DNA from: Actinomycetota bacterium
GTDB lineage: Bacteria > Actinomycetota > Acidimicrobiia > Acidimicrobiales > Iamiaceae
DNA: 64,000 nucleotides
Direction of reading: 5' to 3'
NCBI GenBank assembly: GCA_016185275.1
Contig: JACPNX010000013.1
Span: 1 to 64,000 of the forward strand
The translations under genes and the position numbers were made by a program. A model generated the notes under the pieces. The model ran no database searches. It saw only the letters and a list, made by a program, of their open reading frames with translations, and had not been told where the DNA came from. Shown in pieces: positions 26,541 to 34,649 of the stretch. The number at the start of each line of letters is the position of its first letter. Within the stretch, counting starts at the first letter, position 1.

Positions 26541-26561
26541 GGATGCCTCCGCTTGCCTACC

Positions 26562-26927
26562 TCAGCGGAGAAGGTCGCTGCTTCGAGTGAGGTGGCGCTG
26601 AATCGACTCCGTCTTCTTCCCGAGCACGTGCGTATGCGCATAGTTATCGGGCAACGGCGCGTGCTCGACGGGCAGCTTCTTATCGAGCGCCGCTGAGGCA
26701 GAGAACTCCGCGACGCCGGCACCGTCCTTCATAGTGACGTGGAAGTCATTGCCCTCGACGAGCCGGGCAAGGTCAACGGACAGTTCAGGGTCAGTGAATG
26801 CAGCGCTCGAGATGCGGTCGCCGCCGCTGAGGGTGTCGGGAACCACGTGCTTCGGGTGGAGCCGGCGCCACAAGAGATCGTCGGGAGCGATCTGCTCGGG
26901 CACCGCCACCGTCTCGTCGTCAGACAT
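26562..26927 (-). CDS. Uncharacterised protein, third gene of TIGR04255 operon
   Basis: This 121-residue protein starts at ATG 26927, overlapping the gene before it by 8 bp (ATGTCTGA). It begins with an acidic tail and continues LLWRRLHPKHVVPD, then SSAAFTDPELSVDLARL. This combination (HP at a ligand-like site, SSxxF...SV) is seen in small proteins of island operons but no function is established. It is the last of three coupled genes. Catalytic residues were not identified. Confidence 0.6.
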   Translation of the reverse strand: MSDDETVAVPEQIAPDDLLWRRLHPKHVVPDTLSGGDRISSAAFTDPELSVDLARLVEGNDFHVTMKDGAGVAEFSASAALDKKLPVEHAPLPDNYAHTHVLGKKTESIQRHLTRSSDLLR

Positions 26928-27441
26928 TCGCGCCGAGTAGGTGGGCTACAGCCCCGCGAAGCCGTAGTGCATCGACGGTCGACGTGATGGCCCAGCTCTC
27001 CTCGTCGTCATCCGAGAAGACCCACGCCTCAGCCGCCTCATTCGGCTTGGCGACCAACTCGACCGAACGCGGGCCGTTATGCCACTCGATCTGGACGCTG
27101 CCGTCGTGTCTCGGTGCGACCGAAGGAGGCAGGCCGTCGTAGTCCATGACGTCGAGGATCCGAGCGGCACGCTTGAGCGCCGACGCATGAACCGGCCTCT
27201 CGCCATAGCCATTCCAGTTCGGCGGCAGATTGAAGAGCTCGGTCGCATCCTTCATCCACTGCTTGAACCACACACGCTGAGCGGTTCGCGACGACACGAC
27301 GATGGTGATCTCCTCGCGTTCTGCGGGCCATGGCCGCTCGTCGAGAGCGGCCGCACCGGTGTCGGTTGGGGGTTCCGGGCGCTCGTATAAGTGCGTCCCT
27401 CCCATGGAGACCGCGAGGTGGCCGGCGTCAGTCAGCGACAT
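26920..27441 (-). CDS. Uncharacterised protein, second gene of TIGR04255 operon
   Basis: ATG 27441 gives 173 residues and overlaps the upstream gene by 14 bp; the frame continues upstream but would run deeper into that gene. The sequence has a Pro-rich start, then LFNLPPNWNGYGERPVHASALKRAARIL and a beta-rich end (SVQIEWHNGPRSVELVAKP, EAWVFSDDDEESW). The LPxNWNGYG motif is typical of small proteins accompanying TIGR04255 genes. Function is unknown. It probably forms a complex with its coupled neighbours. Confidence 0.6.
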   Translation of the reverse strand: MSLTDAGHLAVSMGGTHLYERPEPPTDTGAAALDERPWPAEREEITIVVSSRTAQRVWFKQWMKDATELFNLPPNWNGYGERPVHASALKRAARILDVMDYDGLPPSVAPRHDGSVQIEWHNGPRSVELVAKPNEAAEAWVFSDDDEESWAITSTVDALRLRGAVAHLLGANV

Positions 27442-28291
27442 CGGTGCGCTCCCATAGTTCATGCATCGTCGGAGTCGTGAACGAGGTGAAGCCGCGGACG
27501 ATCCAGTCGTGCGCAATCTCGAAGAATCGCAGCACGGAGTCATGGTCGCGGGACGCGGGCCATCCGCGCGCGCCGACCCGCAGCAATGACGCTGCGGCTC
27601 CGGTGTCCGGGCGGATCGCGGGCGTCAGCTCGATCGTCAGGTACCCGCCGCCGTCCGGAAGCGGGTATTGAGCCGCGAGCCGCACCTCGGTCGGATCCGG
27701 GAGAAAGCCATCACTGTGCGCGCCGGACCAAGGAGCTACGAGCTCGCCAATGCTCGGCGACGGTTCGATGGCGTTGAAATACGTCACCTCGCACGCGTTG
27801 GGGGTGAGCTGTCCCAGACCGCCGCGGGTAACGGCCCCCTCAAGCGCCGTCCAGGCTTGCTTCCACCGCGGCAGGATCGACGCGAACGAGGGATACGGCT
27901 CACCGGGCGTCAGCTTGCGCCAGTTCACGACAAGTCGGTCCCGCTGGATCTGGATGAGGTGGTGACTGGACTCATCGAGAAGCCAGAACAGAGGCGGCTC
28001 GGGAGCGTCGAGCAACTGCAACGAGATCCCCCGAGGGGCGTCGCGCGGCGGGAGGGGCGGCTGTGGCGGACGCTCGACGACGTTGCCGTAGCCCGGGCCG
28101 ACCGCCTTGAGTACGTCGGCGAGTTGTGCGAGCGCGTACGCACCACCGGAGAGCGGATCGAACTGAGCCGCGAGGGCGACTTCGTTCACCGGCGGGCGAT
28201 TGAACTCAGGTTTGGGGGCGTCGCTCATCGAAAGGAGATCACCGCCCGCACGGTCGAAGGGTACTGCGGGGCGTGGTTCTTCATCCGTCAT
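27428..28291 (-). CDS. TIGR04255 family protein
   Basis: ATG 28291 (alternative ATG 28228) encodes up to 287 residues. The family is recognised by EFNRPPVNEVALAAQFDPL near the start, HHLIQIQRDRLVVNWR in the middle and RGFTSFTTPTMHELWER at the end. Members are widespread, often within defence islands, but no biochemical role is established. It leads a three-gene operon with 14-bp and 8-bp overlaps, so the three products are made together. Its start lies only 24 bp from the end of the integrase gene on the same strand. A GGGAGG element sits very close to ATG 28291, so the later start is possible. Confidence 0.75.
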   Translation of the reverse strand: MTDEEPRPAVPFDRAGGDLLSMSDAPKPEFNRPPVNEVALAAQFDPLSGGAYALAQLADVLKAVGPGYGNVVERPPQPPLPPRDAPRGISLQLLDAPEPPLFWLLDESSHHLIQIQRDRLVVNWRKLTPGEPYPSFASILPRWKQAWTALEGAVTRGGLGQLTPNACEVTYFNAIEPSPSIGELVAPWSGAHSDGFLPDPTEVRLAAQYPLPDGGGYLTIELTPAIRPDTGAAASLLRVGARGWPASRDHDSVLRFFEIAHDWIVRGFTSFTTPTMHELWERTDVAD

Positions 28292-28315
28292 CCTCCCGCG
28301 CCTGCCGCTCGCGGC

Positions 28316-29420
28316 TCAGGGCAGACCCGACGAGCGACGCTGCTCGATGTCCGCACCTGGCATGAGATGGCTGTACACCTTGAGCGTTGTCGAGGTGCCC
28401 CGGTGGCCGAGGCGGGCTGCGACGACCGTGACCGCCTCACCGGCGTCGAGGAGCATCGATGCCTGAAGGTGTCGGAGATCGTGGAGTCGGGCCTTGACTC
28501 CGAGCTCCTTGCAGTAGCGGCCCCACGCTTGGCCGATCCGGTCGAGTGGTAGCGGCTCGCTCGTCCCAGGCGTCTTCCGGAAGACGAAGTCTTCGGGCGC
28601 CGGCGGGATGCCCGAAGCAAGACCGAGCTCAGCAGCCCGCGCCCGGTGCAGGCGAAGCATCTCGGAGGTCTCTTCGTCGAGGCCGACGCTGCGGACGGCG
28701 TGCGTCTTCGTGTCCTGCACGATCAGCTTCTTCTCGATCTCGAGCATGGCCCGGCGGATCAGCACCCGCACGGGCTCGCTGTCGAAGTCGAAGTCCCGCC
28801 ACTGCAGGCCGCAGACCTCACCGCGGCGGCAGCCGGTGGCGGCGAGCAGACGGAACTCGAGCGCGTTCTCCGGGTTGCGGAACGCGGCGGCTCGGTCGAT
28901 CACGCGGAGAACGTCTTCGACCACCGGCGGCTTGATCTCCGGTCGGTTCGCGCGCGGCGGAGTCGCCCGGTCGGCCGGGTTGCGGTCGAGGAGACCCCAC
29001 CGAACGCCTTGAGCGAACGCTGCGCGCAGCAGCGCGTGCAACCGAAGCACGGTCGCCGGCTTGCGCTTCCCGACCGTGCCGAGGTGGCGGTAGAGGTCGT
29101 CGATCAGCTTCGGCGTGCCCCTTGGCCAGCTGCTGCGACTTGAAGCCCTCGGGCAGCTGCTCGACGAGAGGCCGGTAGTTGTAGAGCGTCGACGGGAAGC
29201 GACCTAGGTGCTCGATGTGGACAAGCCACTCCTCGAGCAGCGCGCCGACGGACTTCCGCGTCGGTGCGACGGCGCCGCCGTCGATCTCGGCGACGAACTT
29301 GGCGAGCTCCTTCGACGCGGCGCGCTTGCCACCTTGGAACGCACGCGTGCGGTACCGCTTCTTGCCGCTCACCGGAACTGTCCCCTCCGGAGAGCTGGGT
29401 TCGCGCATCGATCCACGCAT
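28316..29420 (-). pseudogene. Island tyrosine integrase, frameshifted
   Basis: The N-terminal part from ATG 29420 (GKKRYRTRAFQGGKRAASKE, then an SAM-like core-binding domain, STLYNYRPLVEQLPEGF) is separated from the catalytic part by a one-base shift in a four-C run near 29117-29121. Without the extra base the frame continues AKGTPKLIDDLYRHLGTVGKR. The catalytic residues are all present: CRRGE Arg, HDLRHL, LGHRG and the nucleophile in LKVYSHL. It lies 96 bp from tRNA-Arg, facing away from it, the usual place for the enzyme that inserted the island. Either it is newly inactivated or the base is a sequencing error. Confidence 0.85.
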
Positions 29421-29515
29421 CAGCTGGGATGGCCAGGACGGATGGACAGGAGCGCCTTGGAGCGGTGAAAACGAGAGTGCTTCTCACTACTCAAGGCCCG
29501 GACCAGCATCTTTCT

Positions 29516-29591
29516 TGGCGCCCCCGGCAGGATTCGAACCTGCGACGCACGGTTTAGGAAACCGACGCTCTATCCCCTGAGCTACGGGGGC
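29516..29591 (-). tRNA. tRNA-Arg (anticodon CCT)
   Basis: Reading from 29591, the acceptor GCCCCCG pairs with CGGGGGC, the D-arm is GCTC...GAGC, the anticodon loop is TTCCTAA giving anticodon CCT, and the T-arm is GCAGGTTCGAATCCTGC. The discriminator is G and CCA is encoded at 29518-29516. Its 3' half (29520-29537) is duplicated at 2059-2076, so it serves as the island attachment site. Confidence 0.97.
29520..29537 (-). other. attR: 18-bp core in the tRNA-Arg 3' end
   Basis: GCCCCCGGCAGGATTCGA, identical to 2059-2076. Crossing over within this core leaves a complete tRNA at this end and a displaced fragment at the other. Confidence 0.85.
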
Positions 29592-29940
29592 TTCGCTTGA
29601 TCCACCCAACTCGGGGCGGTCGATCAAAGGTAACCGGCCGCTCTCCTGCGCTCGGCAGGCCATCCGCGGCGCGCCGAGCGCACCATCCTCGCGTGGCGAA
29701 GTCAGCAGCCTCCCCGAGCGGCTCGCGCTCGGGCGCCGCCGCCGGCCGGATCGCCGGCAATCTCCGCATGGCGAGGTTCGCCGCTCCCGCGCTGGGTCGA
29801 CGAACCGGATCCGATTGGAGCGGCGGCGACACCACGCCACTGTGCGGGCGGACGGCAGCGCCCGCTCGGACGACGAGCGAGCTCCCGGCGCCGGACGGCG
29901 ACCGAGAGCGTGACGCCGGATCTCAGCCGGAACGCTTCGA
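29592..29940. other. Intergenic, no gene seen
   Basis: Between tRNA-Arg and the end of the PKD-like gene. Both genes point left. The part next to the tRNA must hold its promoter, but no clear -35/-10 pair is visible. Open frames here have no protein-like pattern. Confidence 0.5.
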
Positions 29941-30765
29941 TCAGTTGGTGCGGGCCTGGGCTTGGAGGATGGGGAAGGCGTCGATGGTGTCGGTGACGGC
30001 GAGGTCGCCGATGGTGCCGCGGGTGGGCCCGAACGACCAAGTGACGGTCCACGTTTGCGTGACGGTGATGTCGTAGCGGCCCTGGTCGGCGTAGCGGTGG
30101 CCGATCGTGCCGGGCTGTCCGTACGTGGTTCCGGGGCGGGCGTAGGGACCGTTGTCGGCGGTGGTGCCGTCACCCCAGTCGACGGTGATGGTGGAGGTGG
30201 CGGCCAGGGTGAGCGGTCCGAACGGTGTGTCGGCGATGGTCTTGGCCCACGTCATCGGCGTGTTGGCCTGGACGAGGACTGGGATGGCGACGAGACCGCG
30301 GCCCGGAGGCTGAGTGGAGACACGCGGCCGCGGCAGGGTCGAGCGATCGAAGTACGACACAGCGACCGCCTCGGGCGTCGGGACCGGTGGCGCGCCGGGA
30401 CAGGCCGCGATACCGGCAGCGGCGGCTTGTGCGAGGAACGCAGCATCGGCCGCCGCGTCCTGGGCGCGCTGGAACACCTCCGTGGGCGGGTTCGGATCGG
30501 GCCGCCAGGTGTAGCAAGGCCTGCCATCGGGACCCGACGACATGACCGGATCGATCACCTCCCGCGACGGCGGCGCCCCCCGCCCTCCGCCGCCGCCCGA
30601 CGAGCCTCCTGAAGACCCGCCGCCAGCCGTCTGGCCTTCACAGCCAAGGTCTACGTCTCCAAGACCGCCACATCCCGTGGAGATGTCGGAACTCGCACCT
30701 GCGGCCGCCCAGCCGGCGCCCGAGATGGTGATCGCAACAGTGAGGCAGATCAGGAGCCGGCGCAC
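29941..30765 (-). CDS. Secreted Gly-rich PKD-like protein (module copy 2)
   Basis: GTG 30765 encodes 274 residues. A signal peptide (RRLLICLTVAITISGAGW, then AAAGAS) is followed by a Cys-containing segment (GCGGLGDVDLGCEGQ), a Gly/Ser linker, and REVIDPVMSS...CYTWRPDP. The C-terminal half holds TVDWGDGTTADNGPY and HRYADQGRYDITVTQTW, the WGDG...HxYxxxGxYxVT pattern of PKD beta-sandwich domains in surface proteins. It overlaps the lipoprotein gene by 16 bp, the same as in the other two copies. The pair is probably displayed together on the cell surface. No enzyme motif is seen. Confidence 0.75.
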   Translation of the reverse strand: MRRLLICLTVAITISGAGWAAAGASSDISTGCGGLGDVDLGCEGQTAGGGSSGGSSGGGGGRGAPPSREVIDPVMSSGPDGRPCYTWRPDPNPPTEVFQRAQDAAADAAFLAQAAAAGIAACPGAPPVPTPEAVAVSYFDRSTLPRPRVSTQPPGRGLVAIPVLVQANTPMTWAKTIADTPFGPLTLAATSTITVDWGDGTTADNGPYARPGTTYGQPGTIGHRYADQGRYDITVTQTWTVTWSFGPTRGTIGDLAVTDTIDAFPILQAQARTN

Positions 30766-31433
30766 ACCTTCTCCGGGGTCGCCAGGTTCGCGCGATAGAT
30801 GTAATTGATGACCCAGGGAGTCGGGTTGACCTCGGGGTCGATACGAGTAGCCCGTGAGATCGGCACGAGACTGATCGCATACTGGTTTGCTACGCCCTGG
30901 ACGGTCGCGACGGTGCAACTGCGGTCGGCTCTATCGATGCGGATAACGCGGTACGAGTTGGGCCTGAAATTCGCGAAATTGCTCCGCATCAGACCCGCCA
31001 ATTCGTTCGAAATCGTTGGAAAGTATCGCAATGAAAATACTGTCGCGAGGCGCCGAGTTGCATCGGCTGCGGTGGAGGGGTCCTTGCGGACGTCGTCGTA
31101 AGCGGCCAAGCCGATGTCTTGCAGCTTGGTGACGATGCGCTGGACGTAGGCCACATCGATCTCGTCGGGGATTGCCCAGGGGTCGGCGGGCGCCGTCGTC
31201 GTGGTCGTCGTCGACGACGACTCGCTGGTCGTCGTCGAAGGCGACGTGGTGGTCGTGGGGTCGGATCGCGGCTCGGGATCGTTCGAGCCGCAAGCGCCGA
31301 CGGCGAGCACCAGGACGGCTGCGAGGACGGCGGCCGCCGCCAGCGAAGGACGGCCCGACGACCCGGGCGAGCCCGCCTTCACGGAGGCGAAGCGGCGCGA
31401 TGAAGTTGTCACTGCAGACCGACCGCGTCGCAC
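30750..31433 (-). CDS. Thr-rich lipoprotein (module copy 2)
   Basis: The lipobox VLAVGAC, preceded by the hydrophobic stretch AAAAVLAAVLV, marks export and lipid attachment at Cys. A Thr/Ser-rich spacer (TTTTSPSTTTSESSSTTTT) follows, then the family core starting DPWAIPDEIDVAYVQRIV and a C-terminal domain with a central SCT and a final Cys. GTG 31433 is chosen because the paralogue has an equivalent GTG; GTG 31412 is possible. The folded domain, about 140 residues, matches no family recognised here. It is anchored outside the membrane and translationally linked to the PKD-like protein. Confidence 0.7.
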   Translation of the reverse strand: MRRGRSAVTTSSRRFASVKAGSPGSSGRPSLAAAAVLAAVLVLAVGACGSNDPEPRSDPTTTTSPSTTTSESSSTTTTTTAPADPWAIPDEIDVAYVQRIVTKLQDIGLAAYDDVRKDPSTAADATRRLATVFSLRYFPTISNELAGLMRSNFANFRPNSYRVIRIDRADRSCTVATVQGVANQYAISLVPISRATRIDPEVNPTPWVINYIYRANLATPEKVCAGS

Positions 31434-31675
31434 CGCCCCGGTGTGCCCCGCCAACGAGGACTCGAAACCACGACCAGCACCGAAAACACACGAAGGTGCA
31501 GGCGCAAGCACCTCGGGCGGTGGCCCCTACCGCCACCGCTCCGACCGTCAAGATCCTGCGCGTCGTCGACGAGTTCACGTCGCCTCCAGGGATTGCGAGT
31601 CGTTTAGAGCTCGTTTCGAGTAGGCGCGTCGGTCCCGGTCAGAGGGTCGGCCGGCCCTCGCAAATCACGTCAGTG

Positions 31676-33091
31676 TCACTCAACGCGAAGCGTCCAGTAG
31701 GCACGGGGGTCCTTCGGTGCGTGCCCTATCCAGGTGATCACCCCGGCATCCTGGAGTGCCCGTAGCTGGCGAAGAACCACGGGCCGGGAGCGCCCAGATG
31801 CCTCGACGATGTCCCCGGTGCTGATCCGGCCGGCCTCACGGACGATCCGGACGAGGTCTCGGGCTCCCCGGGGGAGCCGGGCCTCGAGCGCATGATCCAC
31901 GGGCGTCGATGTCAGGGTGACGCGCACGCTTCCCGCCGTCTGGTGGTACGCAGGGTCGGCCAGCCCAGCCAGTCGCATCTCTTCGAACATCCGACGAATC
32001 CCCTCGCCGAGCTCCTGGCCGAAGTGGAGGTCTGCGCACACGCGGGCGATGCGAGGGTTGCGGGCGAAGCGGGTGATGTGCAGAGGATCGCCGGACTCGG
32101 CGATGCCCGGGAAGCGACCCGGACTCTCGATCTCGACTCGGTCGTCGAAGATCTCGACTCGGATGTGATCGCCGCTGACGCTGTAGGAGCGGTGGATGAC
32201 GGCGTTCACCAAGCCCTCGAGCCAGGCATCTTCAGGCAGGAGACCGATCCGTTCGAATCGTCCACTGGCGCCGAGCGCCCGCCGGGTTGGGAGGCGATCG
32301 AAGATGGCCTTTCGCGCTTCGCGCAGCTGACGTGGGATCGGCCCCTCGAGTCGGACGTCGTCGAGGAGCTGCTGCCGGGCGCCTGTGCCGCGCTCGCGCC
32401 CTCGGTACCGAAGGACGCGGACCGATGCCTCCGGCAACCAGGTCTGCGGGTGCTCTGCGAAGAGGAGGACCGCGCCGACGGTCATCTCGGCCCTGCGAGT
32501 CACGAGGCCACGCGCTGCGAGGAGCCGATCCGGCTCGGGGTGGTTGACAGCGCTGGCGTACGAGGCGAGTAGCTCACCATCGAGGTCATCCTTGGTTGCT
32601 CCCGGCACGACAGTGCTCTCGTATGACGCCTGGCCCTTGTCGTAGAGGAGCTCTTGCCGCTGGGCGAAGGTGAGGCGGCGGTTCTCGTCCCCGACCCGCA
32701 GGAAGACCTCGTCTCGCCGGTTGGCATGCACCTTCTCGCTGGTCTCGATCTCGAGCACGAGCAGGTGGTCGGGCTGACCTTGCTCGTTGAGGCACTCGAT
32801 GAGGCGATGCCGGCAGGGGACGGTCGGAACCGTGAAGTCGATGGCGGCCTGCTGCCATTCCGAGATCCGTTTCACTGAGGCGTCGACGCCTTCGACCTGG
32901 CCGCCCCAGAGGCCCACCACGACGAGCCCGCCCTCGGCGTTCGCGAAGCCGACGAGCAGGTTGGCCACGTCGTGCGCCGACGTGCGGCAGCTCTTCCGGT
33001 CGAACCACTGGTCCTCGACCAGGGCGAGCAAGGCCCGGCCGCGTTCGGACAGGCCCAGGGCGAGGGCGTGCTCGGCGGCAACAGTCGACAT
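31676..33091 (-). CDS. AlbA_2 (Schlafen-like) ATP-binding regulator
   Basis: ATG 33091 encodes 471 residues. The N-terminal AlbA_2 domain is seen in DQWFDRKS, ANLLVGFANAEGGLVVVG and RRDEVFLRVGDENRRLTF. A HATPase_c_4-like region follows (LEGLVNAVIHRSYSVSGDHIR in pieces, IESPGRFPG, RNPRIARV, GQELGEGIRRMFEEM), then a winged-helix end (ISTGDIVEASGRSRPVVLRQ). Such proteins are transcription regulators or defence-associated ATPases. A 17-bp palindrome directly upstream suggests it controls itself. It sits between two copies of the lipoprotein/PKD module and was probably inserted there. Confidence 0.85.
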   Translation of the reverse strand: MSTVAAEHALALGLSERGRALLALVEDQWFDRKSCRTSAHDVANLLVGFANAEGGLVVVGLWGGQVEGVDASVKRISEWQQAAIDFTVPTVPCRHRLIECLNEQGQPDHLLVLEIETSEKVHANRRDEVFLRVGDENRRLTFAQRQELLYDKGQASYESTVVPGATKDDLDGELLASYASAVNHPEPDRLLAARGLVTRRAEMTVGAVLLFAEHPQTWLPEASVRVLRYRGRERGTGARQQLLDDVRLEGPIPRQLREARKAIFDRLPTRRALGASGRFERIGLLPEDAWLEGLVNAVIHRSYSVSGDHIRVEIFDDRVEIESPGRFPGIAESGDPLHITRFARNPRIARVCADLHFGQELGEGIRRMFEEMRLAGLADPAYHQTAGSVRVTLTSTPVDHALEARLPRGARDLVRIVREAGRISTGDIVEASGRSRPVVLRQLRALQDAGVITWIGHAPKDPRAYWTLRVE

Positions 33092-33098
33092 GTACCTA

Positions 33099-33115
33099 CT
33101 CTAAACTATTTAGAG
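33099..33115 (-). promoter_or_regulatory. Palindrome upstream of AlbA_2 gene
   Basis: CTCTAAA-CTA-TTTAGAG is a perfect 7-bp inverted repeat ending 7 bp from ATG 33091 in an otherwise GC-rich stretch. It probably overlaps the promoter and serves as the operator for the winged-helix domain. Confidence 0.6.
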
Positions 33116-33187
33116 CTAGGTGGTAGCTGCAGCCGTCCTCGTCTTGGCCCTCGCGCTCAGCGCCGGCTCGAAGGAGATCCGCGCGAG

Positions 33188-33511
33188 TCAGGCGGCATCG
33201 GCCGCGGCGTCCTGGGCGCGCTGGAACACCTCCGTGGGCGGGTTCGGATCGGGCCGCCAGGTGTAGCAAGGCCTGCCGTCGGGGCCCGACGACATGACCG
33301 GGTCGATCACCTCCCGCGACGGCGGCTTCCCCGGCCCTCCGCCGCCGCCCGACGAGCCTCCCGAAGACCCGCCAGCCGTCTGGCCGCCGCAGTCGATGTC
33401 GAGGAAGTAGCCGCCGCATCCGGGCGAGTCGTGGCTGGCTCCGAGAGCGGGACCCGCGACGGCAAGGGCGGTCGAGAGCACGGCCAGTGCCACGATCAGC
33501 CGGGTGCGCAT
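33188..33511 (-). CDS. Truncated secreted Gly-rich protein (module copy 3)
   Basis: ATG 33511 encodes only 107 residues. A signal peptide (RLIVALAVLSTALAVAGPALG), GCGGYFLDIDCGGQ, a Gly/Ser linker and REVIDPVMSS...CYTWRPDP follow copy 2 almost residue for residue up to DAAADAA. There it stops (TGA at 33188), so the PKD domain is missing. The break lies just upstream of the AlbA_2 operator, and insertion of that gene probably removed the 3' part. The 16-bp overlap with its lipoprotein gene is kept. Confidence 0.7.
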   Translation of the reverse strand: MRTRLIVALAVLSTALAVAGPALGASHDSPGCGGYFLDIDCGGQTAGGSSGGSSGGGGGPGKPPSREVIDPVMSSGPDGRPCYTWRPDPNPPTEVFQRAQDAAADAA

Positions 33512-34176
33512 ACCATCTCCGGTGATGCCAGATCCGCCCGATAGACATAGTTGAGGACCCAAGGCGTCGGATTTACACCACGGTCTCGAGTGACTGCTTG
33601 GCTCGCCGGAACGAGAGCCATGGCGAACATGCGAGTTCCTGCTCGGGCGGTCGCCACCGTGCATTCGGCAGCCGCACGATCGATTCGAAGAACGACGTAC
33701 CGGATGGGCCCTTGGGGCGGAAATCCTTCCCGCATCAGCTTGGCGAGCTCGTTCGAAACGATGGCGAAGTAGCGCAGGGAAGCAGTCGCAGCGAGTCGTC
33801 GTGTCGCATCGGTGGCGGTCGAAGGGTCCTTGCGGACGTCGTCGTAAGCGGCCAAGCCGATGTCTTGCAGCTTGGTGACGATGCGCTGGACGTAGGCGAC
33901 ATCGATCTCGTCGGGGATGGCCCAGGGGTCCGCGGGCGCAGTCGTCGTCGTCGACGTGCTGGTCGCCGTCGAAGTCGACGTGGTCGAAGGCGACGTGGTC
34001 GTCGTCGGGTTCGATCGGGGCTGGGGATCGTTGGAACCACACGCGCCGACCGCGAGCACCAGGACCGCCGCCAGCACAGCGGCCACTGCGCGCCAGCAGC
34101 GCCCGGGCCGGCCCGACGCTACCGAGCCGCAGCGGTCCGCCGGAGTCGTCGTCGCGGTATACCGACCGGCGAGCAC
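33496..34176 (-). CDS. Thr-rich lipoprotein (module copy 3)
   Basis: This gene is closely similar to 30750-31433: lipobox VLAVGAC after AVAAVLAAVLV, Thr/Ser spacer, then DPWAIPDEIDVAYVQRIV and LQDIGLAAYDDVRKDPSTA, which is identical in both copies; the rest is diverged. GTG 34176 is the equivalent of GTG 31433 and gives 226 residues. The upstream DNA, roughly 34177-34265, is also nearly identical to 31434-31520, so the duplication included the promoter region. Surface lipoprotein of unknown role. Confidence 0.7.
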   Translation of the reverse strand: MLAGRYTATTTPADRCGSVASGRPGRCWRAVAAVLAAVLVLAVGACGSNDPQPRSNPTTTTSPSTTSTSTATSTSTTTTAPADPWAIPDEIDVAYVQRIVTKLQDIGLAAYDDVRKDPSTATDATRRLAATASLRYFAIVSNELAKLMREGFPPQGPIRYVVLRIDRAAAECTVATARAGTRMFAMALVPASQAVTRDRGVNPTPWVLNYVYRADLASPEMVCAPG

Positions 34177-34649
34177 CGCCCCGGTGTGCCCCGCCACCGA
34201 GGACTCGAAACCACGGCCAGCACCGAGAACACACGAAGGTGCAGGCGCAAGCACATCTCGGGCGGTGGCCCGCTGGCGGCCGCACCCCACGACGGCGACG
34301 GCGACGACGGCAACGACAGCAACGACCACCGCCCACGGAGCAGGCCAACGCCGCCATCCCGTTGCCTCGACCTCGAGCCGACCCGCCGCCCATGCGCGAG
34401 CCGACGCAAGTCGACGACGCCGACGCCGAAGCGCTCCGTCGTGTCCTGCCCCGGCGCCAGCGTTTCGGCCGCCCGACCGCAGTGGAGATTCGGCGCGAGG
34501 CGGGCCGCTTCTCTCCGCACGAGCCACCGGACCGGCCCGCCCCCGGGCGCCAGCGAAGACGGGGCCACCCTGGCAACCTCGGCCGCACGGCCACGCCCGC
34601 CACCGCGCGCCCGGCCACACGCCGCCCGCCAGCCGTCCCAGGAGCCGAC

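Noticed and set aside
31434-31520. tRNA-like 3' end (GGTTTCGAGTCC) upstream of lipoprotein copies 2 and 3
   Set aside because: The T-loop would have eight bases, no matching 5' acceptor half or anticodon arm exists, and the same sequence is duplicated at about 34177-34265 as part of the module duplication.
34239-34649. N-terminal extension of the O-methyltransferase frame
   Set aside because: It crosses the lipoprotein promoter region and lacks protein-like sequence; AGGAG directly precedes ATG 34650.
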